From a bacterium (lineage in GTDB: Bacteria > Actinomycetota > Acidimicrobiia > Acidimicrobiales > CATQHL01), in contig JAPPKQ010000087.1 of assembly GCA_028819945.1 (NCBI GenBank), forward strand, positions 1 through 20,305: DNA of 20,305 nucleotides. The letters run 5' to 3'. A program made the position numbers and the translations under genes. Of this stretch, positions 13,339 through 20,305 are shown piece by piece; positions within the stretch are counted from its first letter, which is position 1, and every line of letters starts with the position of its first letter. The notes under the pieces were generated by a model, which worked only from the letters and a program-made list of their open reading frames with translations, did no database searches and had not been told where the DNA came from.

Positions 13339-14118
13339 TTAACGGGTCGAGAGCTCGCGGGTGAGGCGGGTGGGGCGGGTGCCCAGGGCGAACGCCTCCA
13401 CCCGGCGGCGAGCCACCACCGCGGCGTGCACGAAGCGCAGCAGCGCTCGGGCGTAGGACTCCATCGACCCGCTCACGTCCAGCAGCAGCACCAGGCGGCG
13501 AGGCTGCTCGCCGGGTCGGCGGAAGGACCGGGTGATCGGCTCGCCGCCGGCCTGCAGCGCCCGCCGCACCGTGCGGCGCAGGTCGGGCCGGCCCCGAGGC
13601 ACCCGCACGGCCTGCAGGCGCCGCGAGCGGCGCATCACGCCGCCGAGGCGCAACCGGCTCATGAGTTGAGCCAGTTCGGCCAGTTCGTCGGCGGTGCAGT
13701 CGGCGAAGTCCTTCTCCCGCAGCAACTCGTAGGGGCTGTAGCGCACCGCGATGGTGTCCGAGTCGTCCTCGCCGTCGCCGTCGGGGCCGTCCCCCTCGAG
13801 GTCGTCGAAGGCGATCGTGACCTCGGCCGCCGGCGGCGGCGGGAGCAGGCTCTGCGGGTCGATCCCCTCCCAGAAGCGGGTGAAGGTCACGTCGTAGGTG
13901 TCGAAGTCCTCGGGCCGGTGCACCAGCGTGGCGCGGCCGCACCAGTAGACCTTGGCGCGGGTGTCCACCCCGACTGCGCCCAGCGCCGCCAGGAAGGTGA
14001 TCATCGAACCCACCGGCACTTCCAGCTCCGCCTCGCGCAGCGCAGCGCCGAAGCGCGCCGCCAGTGCGCAGATGTTCTCGGCTCGCGCCGCTGCGACCAG
14101 AGGCGGGCCGTCGGTCAC
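13339..14118 (-). CDS. coxE: CoxE-like VWA domain protein, N-terminal part (truncated by in-frame TAA)
   Basis: The translated part has 259 residues and starts at GTG 14118 with GGTGGA upstream; the frame is closed by the coxD stop, so no earlier start exists. It shows the CoxE pattern: an N-terminal helical region (LAALGAVGVDTRAKVYWCGRATLV), a variable acidic stretch, the basic segment RLGGVMRRSRRLQAVRVPRG, and the beginning of the VWA domain with the MIDAS motif LLLDVSGSMESYARALLRFVHA near residue 214. Translation stops at TAA (13341-13339) just after FALGTRPTRLTREL, where homologues continue into VEDWSGGTR. The rest follows in the same frame (12979-13338). CoxE works with the MoxR-type ATPase CoxD in assembling the Mo-Cu/Mo-S active site. 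A 259-residue product would be an incomplete VWA fold. Confidence 0.85.
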   Translation of the reverse strand: MTDGPPLVAAARAENICALAARFGAALREAELEVPVGSMITFLAALGAVGVDTRAKVYWCGRATLVHRPEDFDTYDVTFTRFWEGIDPQSLLPPPPAAEVTIAFDDLEGDGPDGDGEDDSDTIAVRYSPYELLREKDFADCTADELAELAQLMSRLRLGGVMRRSRRLQAVRVPRGRPDLRRTVRRALQAGGEPITRSFRRPGEQPRRLVLLLDVSGSMESYARALLRFVHAAVVARRRVEAFALGTRPTRLTRELSTR

Positions 14119-14175
14119 AGTCGGGGATCCACCGGCGTCGGAGGGCGATGTGGCGACTCGCAGGGGGCCACGCCG

Positions 14176-15084
14176 CTAGCGGCTCGTGGCCTCGGCGATG
14201 ATCCTGTCGAGGCCGAACTCCTGGACCCGCCCCTGATCCTCCCGGTACTTGAGCACGGCTCCCAGGGTCACCTCGGCGCTGGCGGCGTCCAGGCCGTCCA
14301 CACCGAGACGCACCAGCGCCATCGACCAGTCGATGCTCTCTGCCACGCCGGGCGGCTTGTACAGGCCGATGTCGCGGAACCTGGCGACAGCGGCGGCGAC
14401 CTGGCGCGCCAGCGCCGGCGCCACACCGTTGGTGCGCAGCGAGATGATCGCCACCTCGCGTTCGAATTCGGGGTGCTCCACCCAGTGGTAGAGGCAGCGC
14501 CGCTTGAGGGCGTCGTGGACGTCGCGGGTCCGGTTGGAGGTGACCACCACGACCGGCGGCTCGGCGGCAACGAAGGTCCCCAACTCGGGCACCGTGATCG
14601 ACCAGTCCGACAGGACCTCCAGCAGGAACGCCTCGAACTCGTCGTCGGATCGGTCCACCTCGTCGATCAGCAGGACCGGCGGCGCCGCGTCGTCGTGGGA
14701 GATGGCCTCCAGCAGCGGCCGCTTCACCAGGAAGCGTTCGGAGTACAGGGAGTCCTCCAGCGCGGCCGCATCGGCGCCGGATGCCCCGCCGGTGGCTTCG
14801 GCGGTGCGCAGGTGGAGCAACTGGCGCGAATAGTCCCACTCGTAGACGGCCTGGGACACGTCGATGCCCTCGTAGCACTGCAGGCGGATGAGGCGGCTGC
14901 CCAGCCAACCCGCCAGCGTCTTGGCCACCTCGGTCTTGCCGACCCCGGCCTCACCCTCCAGCAGCAGCGGCCGCTGCAGCGAGAGCGCCAGGAAGACAGC
15001 CGTGGCGAGCCCCTCCGACGGCAGGTAGTCGTTGGCACGGAGGCCGTCGGCGACCTCGGCCACCGACGCGGGGCCCACTCCCAT
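14176..15084 (-). CDS. coxD: MoxR-family AAA+ ATPase (CoxD type)
   Basis: The protein has 302 residues and is a complete AAA+ ATPase of the MoxR/CoxD branch. It has LALSLQRPLLLEGEAGVGKTEVAKTLAGWLG with Walker A at 44-51. IRLQCYEGIDVSQAVYEWDYSRQLLHLR is specific to CoxD-like members. Walker B VLLIDEVDR lies near 137-145, sensor 1 is in VVVVTSNRTRDVHDALKRRCLYHWVEHP, and a C-terminal helical lid follows. In Oligotropha, CoxD is an ATP-dependent chaperone-like factor needed for sulfur/copper insertion into CO dehydrogenase, acting with CoxE. It is 6 bases downstream of coxM and 57 bases upstream of coxE. The ATPase motifs are intact even though the partner coxE is interrupted. The ATG at 15084 lacks an obvious ribosome site, so coupling to coxM is likely. 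Confidence 0.92.
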   Translation of the reverse strand: MGVGPASVAEVADGLRANDYLPSEGLATAVFLALSLQRPLLLEGEAGVGKTEVAKTLAGWLGSRLIRLQCYEGIDVSQAVYEWDYSRQLLHLRTAEATGGASGADAAALEDSLYSERFLVKRPLLEAISHDDAAPPVLLIDEVDRSDDEFEAFLLEVLSDWSITVPELGTFVAAEPPVVVVTSNRTRDVHDALKRRCLYHWVEHPEFEREVAIISLRTNGVAPALARQVAAAVARFRDIGLYKPPGVAESIDWSMALVRLGVDGLDAASAEVTLGAVLKYREDQGRVQEFGLDRIIAEATSR

Positions 15085-15090
15085 GGGCCG

Positions 15091-15914
15091 CTACAACCCG
15101 GCGGCTTCGAGTGCCCGTCGCGTCAGGACCCGGGCCAGGTGCTGGCGATACTCGACGCTGGCGTTGAGGTCCTCGGTGGGTTCGCAGCCCTCGGCGGCCA
15201 GTTCCGCTGCCTCGGCAGCCGAAGCCCCGCCCGCCAGAGCACTCTCGACGGCGGCGGCCCGAACGGGCGTCGAGTGCATGTTCACCAGCCCCACGCCGAC
15301 ATCGCCGCCGGCGCGCGCGACCGCCGAGACCCCCACGATCGCCCAGTCCTGAGCACGGCGGTTGAACTTCTCGAAGCCCCAGCGGGCGCCGTCGGCGGCA
15401 GGAATGCGCACCTCGGTCAGCATCTCGTCGTCGGCCAGCGCCGTCTCCAGGAAGCCGCTGAAGAAGTCGTCGACGGAGATCTCCCTGCTGCCCTGCGGGC
15501 CGGCGGCCACGAGGGTCGCGCCGAGCGCGATGAGTGCCGAGGGAATGTCCGAGGCCGGGTCGCCGTGGGCGACCGCCCCGCCGAGGGTCCCACGGTGGCG
15601 CACCTGCGGGTCGCCGACGTGCGACGTGACCTCGCCCAGCAGGCCCGCCCGGGCGGCGACCAGGTCGCTGATCTCGACGTCGCGGTGGCGCGTCAACGCC
15701 CCGATCGCCACATGATCGCCCCCGCCACGGATGTACGACAGGTCGTCGAGGCGCCCGATGTCCACCACGACCGCCGGGCGTGCCAGGCGGAACCGCATGA
15801 GGGGGATCAGCGAGTGTCCCCCGGCCAGGAGTTTCGCCTCGTCGCCGTGGGTGGCGAGGGTGGCGATGGCCTCCTCGGCGGAGCCGGCCCGGACGTAGTC
15901 GAACGCTGCAGGAA

Positions 15915-15918
<4 letters not shown>
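15091..15918 (-). CDS. coxM: FAD-binding medium subunit of a CO/xanthine-dehydrogenase-family enzyme
   Basis: The protein has 275 residues. It opens with [20 protein letters not shown]. The two FAD-contact motifs are [10 protein letters not shown] (residues 32-41) and [16 protein letters not shown] (111-126). [22 protein letters not shown] and the C-terminal CO dehydrogenase flavoprotein domain complete the usual length of the family. It carries electrons from the [2Fe-2S] subunit to the acceptor through FAD. The GTG start at 15918 overlaps the coxS TGA (GTGA), so the two are translationally coupled. The substrate cannot be assigned from this subunit, because specificity resides in the missing large subunit. 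Confidence 0.93.
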
Positions 15919-16379
<461 letters not shown>

Positions 16380-16444
16380 CTATGCCTCCCTGTGGCCGGA
16401 ACCGACCCGCTGAACGATCAGTGGCCGCTCACCGGGCGAACACA

Positions 16445-16458
16445 GTAGCGCACGCTAC
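16445..16458. promoter_or_regulatory. Inverted repeat upstream of coxS
   Basis: GTAGCG-CA-CGCTAC is a 6-bp perfect inverted repeat, 66-79 bases upstream of the coxS start. On the - strand it abuts TACTGT (16447-16442), which fits TAnnnT, so it could be an operator next to a -10 box. It could equally be a hairpin at the 3' end of the ftsB transcript. No -35 box is evident. Confidence 0.3.
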
Positions 16459-16518
16459 CGGGCACTCCCAGCGCTCGCATCGTCGCGCGCCGGCGGCGGC
16501 ACGCGTCGCGGCGCCGAG

Positions 16519-18250
<1,732 letters not shown>

Positions 18251-18265
18251 GAGGGGAGACGGGAT

Positions 18266-18274
18266 TTATCCACA
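18266..18274 (+). promoter_or_regulatory. Perfect DnaA box upstream of eno
   Basis: TTATCCACA matches the high-affinity DnaA box consensus exactly. It lies in an AT-richer patch of the mazG-eno gap, upstream of the candidate eno promoter. It is a single box, so it is not an origin. It could be a DnaA-regulated or titrating site, or a chance match. Confidence 0.4.
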
Positions 18275-18294
18275 GATTCCGCCCCGGCGTGCGG

Positions 18295-18319
18295 GGCGCC
18301 GCGCGGCTGCAGCGGCGCC
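18295..18319 (-). terminator. Strong hairpin after mazG
   Basis: GGCGCCGC (18295-18302) and GCGGCGCC (18312-18319) form a perfect 8-bp GC stem with a 9-base loop, starting 8 bases after the mazG stop on the - strand. No T tract follows. It is likely to mark the end of the mfd-mazG transcript. Confidence 0.45.
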
Positions 18320-18327
18320 GCGGGTGC

Positions 18328-19062
18328 TCAGATCTCCTCGGCTCGGCGGAACTCCTCGCGGGCTTCCTTCGAGGCCGCCCGCAGCGCCGACTCCGGATCC
18401 AGCGAGCTGTGCCGAGCCAGTTCCACCACCTCGAAGAGCAACGATCCCAGCCACCCCTCGTCGCGCCGCGCCGCCGGGACGTCGAGGGCGGCCCGCAGGC
18501 GTGTCAGCGCGGCGGACTCGCTGCTGCGGTCGAGGCCGGCGGCCTCGGCCCGCTTCTGCACCTTGAGTGCACCCAGCAGCGCAGGCAACACCTCGGGGAT
18601 GCCGTCCATCGCCGAGGCCCGCCCCTTCTCGGCACGCTTGATCTGCTCCCAGCCGGCATCCAGCGACTCCTCGTCGCCGTCGCCGCCGGCCGCCGGACCG
18701 AACACGTGGGGATGGCGCCGTCGCAGCTTGGCGTCCACCTGCCGCACCACGTCGCCGATGGTGAACTGGCCCTGCTCGGCGGCCAGCGTGGCGTGGAAGA
18801 AGACGTGGAAGAGCAGATCCCCGAGTTCCTCCTCGAGGTGCTCGTAGCCCTCGCCGGCTGCGGTGGCGCCGCCCCGCTCCGCCGGCTCCGGCAGCCCGTC
18901 GATGGCCTCCAGCACCTCGTAGACCTCCTCGAGCAGGTGGCGGCGCAGGCTGCGGTGCGTCTGGCTGCGATCCCAGGGGCACTCGGCGCGCAGCGTCGCA
19001 ACGAGCTCGCCGAAGCGGACCAGCGCCGCGGCGAACTCCCCGGGAGGCGGCTCGGAGTTCAT
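18328..19062 (-). CDS. mazG: MazG family nucleoside triphosphate pyrophosphohydrolase
   Basis: The protein has 244 residues. The catalytic MazG domain shows CPWDRSQTHRSLRRHLLEEVYEVLEAID with the E-E-x2-E metal motif. EHLEEELGDLLFHVFFHATLA follows with the E-E-x2-D motif, then VDAKLRRRHPHVFG, WEQIKRAEKG and IPEVLPALLGALKVQKRA. The C-terminal half carries a second, more degenerate MazG-like region (EGWLGSLLFEVVELARHSSLDPESALRAA). The enzyme cleaves (d)NTPs to monophosphate and pyrophosphate, removing damaged nucleotides. The ATG at 19062 overlaps the mfd TGA (ATGA), so the pair is coupled, the same order as in mycobacteria. The mycobacterial lpqU gene, which follows mazG there, is absent here. 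Confidence 0.93.
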   Translation of the reverse strand: MNSEPPPGEFAAALVRFGELVATLRAECPWDRSQTHRSLRRHLLEEVYEVLEAIDGLPEPAERGGATAAGEGYEHLEEELGDLLFHVFFHATLAAEQGQFTIGDVVRQVDAKLRRRHPHVFGPAAGGDGDEESLDAGWEQIKRAEKGRASAMDGIPEVLPALLGALKVQKRAEAAGLDRSSESAALTRLRAALDVPAARRDEGWLGSLLFEVVELARHSSLDPESALRAASKEAREEFRRAEEI

Positions 19063-20305
19063 GCGGCCGGCGAGGAAGCCGCGGCCGGCCGGGACCCCTC
19101 GGCGAGCCGATCCAGCACCTCGGTGATCGCCTCGACGGCTCCCGAGCGGCTGCGCAGCGGCACACGGAGGCGTCCCGAGGACGGATCGTAGGCAGCCGAT
19201 GGCCAGAGCCGCTCCAGGCGCACCCGCCGGCTCTCGCGCAGCCGCAGGGGTGTGATGCGAGCCTCGGCCCCCCCGCCGGGCACCGACCGCACCGACACGT
19301 CGGTGACACCGGCGACGGCGCACAGCACCCGCAGCCGCGCCACGCCGAGCAGCGACTCGGCGGCGGCGGGCAGCGGTCCGAACCGGTCCAGCCACTCGGC
19401 ACGCACATCGGCCACGGCCTCGGCGCTCGTGGCCTCCGCCAGGCGGCGGTAGGCCGCGAAGCGCAACGATTCCGACGGCACGTAGTCCGCCGGCAGGTGC
19501 GCGTCCACCGGCACCTCCAGGTTCAACTCGACGGGCGGCTCGGGCGCCTCCCCCGCCAGTTCCGCCACCGCCTCGGTCACCATCTCGCAATACAGGTCGT
19601 AGCCCACCGCCGCGATGTGGCCCGACTGCCCCACGCCGAGGAGATTGCCGGCGCCCCTGATCTCCAGGTCGCGCATGGCGATGCGGATCCCCGATCCCAA
19701 CTCGGTGGACTCGGCCACGACCTTCAGCCGCTCGTAGGCCTCTTCGGTCAGCGAGCGCTCCGGCGGGGTGAAGAGGTAGGCATAGGCGCGCATCTGCGCC
19801 CGACCGACCCGCCCGCGGATCTGGTGCAGTTGCGCCAGCCCCATGAGATCCGCCCGGTCGACGATCAGCGTGTTGACCGTCGGCATGTCGATGCCCGACT
19901 CGATGATCGTCGTGCAGACCATCACGTCGTAGCGCCGGTCCCAGAAATCCAGCACCACCTGCTCGAGGGCGGCCTCGTCCATCCGGCCGTGCGCCACCGC
20001 CACCCGCACGCCCGGAACCAGCTCGCGCAGGTGCGCGGCGACGTGGTCGATGTCCGCCACCCGGTTGTGCACGAAGAACACCTGCCCGTCGCGCAGCAAC
20101 TCGCGCCTGATGGCCTCGATGACCGCCCGCTCGTCGTAGGGACCCACGTAGGTGCCGATGGGCTTGCGGTCCGCCGGCGGCGTCTGCAGGACCGTCATGT
20201 CCCTGATCCCGGTGAGGCTCATCTCCAGCGTGCGCGGGATGGGCGTGGCCGTGAGCGTGAGCACGTCCACATCGTGGCGGAGCGTCTTGATGGCCTCTTT
20301 GTGGG
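19059..20305 (-). CDS. mfd: Transcription-repair coupling factor Mfd, C-terminal part
   Basis: The gene enters from the right edge of the window; about 415 C-terminal residues are visible. They begin within the RecG-like helicase motifs: HKEAIKTLRHDVDVLTLTATPIPRTLEMSLTGIRDM (motif III region), then GQVFFVHNRVADID (motif IV), VMVCTTIIESGIDMPTVNTLIV (motif V), and QLHQIRGRVGRAQMRAYAYLF (motif VI). The TRG motif region and the TRCF C-terminal domain (MRDLEIRGAGNLLGVGQSGHIAAVGYDLYCEM) follow. Mfd removes RNA polymerase stalled at lesions and recruits UvrA. The N-terminal UvrB-like and RNA polymerase-binding domains would lie outside the window. The Ala/Ser-rich tail (SRPAAASSPAA) is not conserved. 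Confidence 0.96.
   Translation of the reverse strand, partial: HKEAIKTLRHDVDVLTLTATPIPRTLEMSLTGIRDMTVLQTPPADRKPIGTYVGPYDERAVIEAIRRELLRDGQVFFVHNRVADIDHVAAHLRELVPGVRVAVAHGRMDEAALEQVVLDFWDRRYDVMVCTTIIESGIDMPTVNTLIVDRADLMGLAQLHQIRGRVGRAQMRAYAYLFTPPERSLTEEAYERLKVVAESTELGSGIRIAMRDLEIRGAGNLLGVGQSGHIAAVGYDLYCEMVTEAVAELAGEAPEPPVELNLEVPVDAHLPADYVPSESLRFAAYRRLAEATSAEAVADVRAEWLDRFGPLPAAAESLLGVARLRVLCAVAGVTDVSVRSVPGGGAEARITPLRLRESRRVRLERLWPSAAYDPSSGRLRVPLRSRSGAVEAITEVLDRLAEGSRPAAASSPAA

Noticed and set aside
12979..14118. Two natural separate genes instead of a broken coxE
   Set aside because: Both parts share one frame across the TAA, the MIDAS site is divided between them, and the second part has no ribosome site. 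A single interrupted gene is the simpler reading.
12716..14908. Open frame of about 730 codons on the - strand overlapping coxD, coxE and xdhC
   Set aside because: It is a shifted frame of the same strand with Pro/Arg/Gly-rich sequence and no recognisable motif; the real genes occupy the other frame.

Overview
The window is high-GC, densely coded DNA with frequent GTG starts and many 4-base stop/start overlaps. It carries a DUF222/HNH (13E12-type) protein, an F420-type luciferase-like oxidoreductase, a DUF501 protein and the gene order mfd-mazG-eno-ftsB ... DUF501-ppx. All of this points to an actinobacterium (Actinomycetota). An Acidimicrobiia-like lineage is my best guess, but I cannot prove it from this sequence.

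Layout. (1) 1-2001, + strand: the 3' part of an L-fuconate dehydratase gene, then a complete rmuC. (2) 2002-2500: about 500 bp without a gene, holding short repeats and hairpins and ending in an unusually AT-rich, near-consensus promoter that drives the DUF222/HNH gene (2501-3841). (3) 3958-8035, - strand: in transcription order, coxG-like SRPBCC gene, DUF501, ppx/gppA-like phosphatase, RimJ-like acetyltransferase and LLM oxidoreductase, several of them translationally coupled. A partial tandem duplication marks the acetyltransferase/LLM junction. (4) 8274-10271, + strand: a metallo-beta-lactamase protein with a degenerate ferredoxin domain, then a beta-class DNA methyltransferase whose end overlaps the convergent hypothetical gene at 10202-10882. 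(5) 11119-16379, - strand: a molybdenum-hydroxylase (CO/xanthine dehydrogenase family) operon in the order coxS-coxM-coxD(MoxR)-coxE(VWA)-xdhC N-type-xdhC-mobA/mocA. (6) 16519-20305, - strand: ftsB, eno, mazG and the 3' part of mfd.

How it fits together. In mycobacteria the order mfd-mazG-(lpqU)-eno-ftsB-DUF501-ppx is contiguous. Here the same order is present, but about 9.2 kb lies between ftsB and DUF501, and that stretch holds the cox-type genes plus the MBL/methyltransferase/hypothetical group. The cox set has the small Fe-S subunit, the FAD subunit and the whole maturation set (MoxR ATPase, VWA protein, XdhC pair, MobA-like transferase, CoxG membrane protein). It has no large molybdopterin-binding subunit. 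In addition, coxE is split by an in-frame TAA between the parts of its MIDAS metal site. The operon is therefore either feeding a catalytic subunit encoded elsewhere or decaying.

Regulation. The sequence TGTCACA-N9-TAnnnT, resembling the RecA-independent DNA-damage (PafBC/RecA-NDp) promoter class, lies just upstream of both rmuC and the methyltransferase gene. No tRNA, rRNA, CRISPR array, insertion sequence or integrase was recognised.
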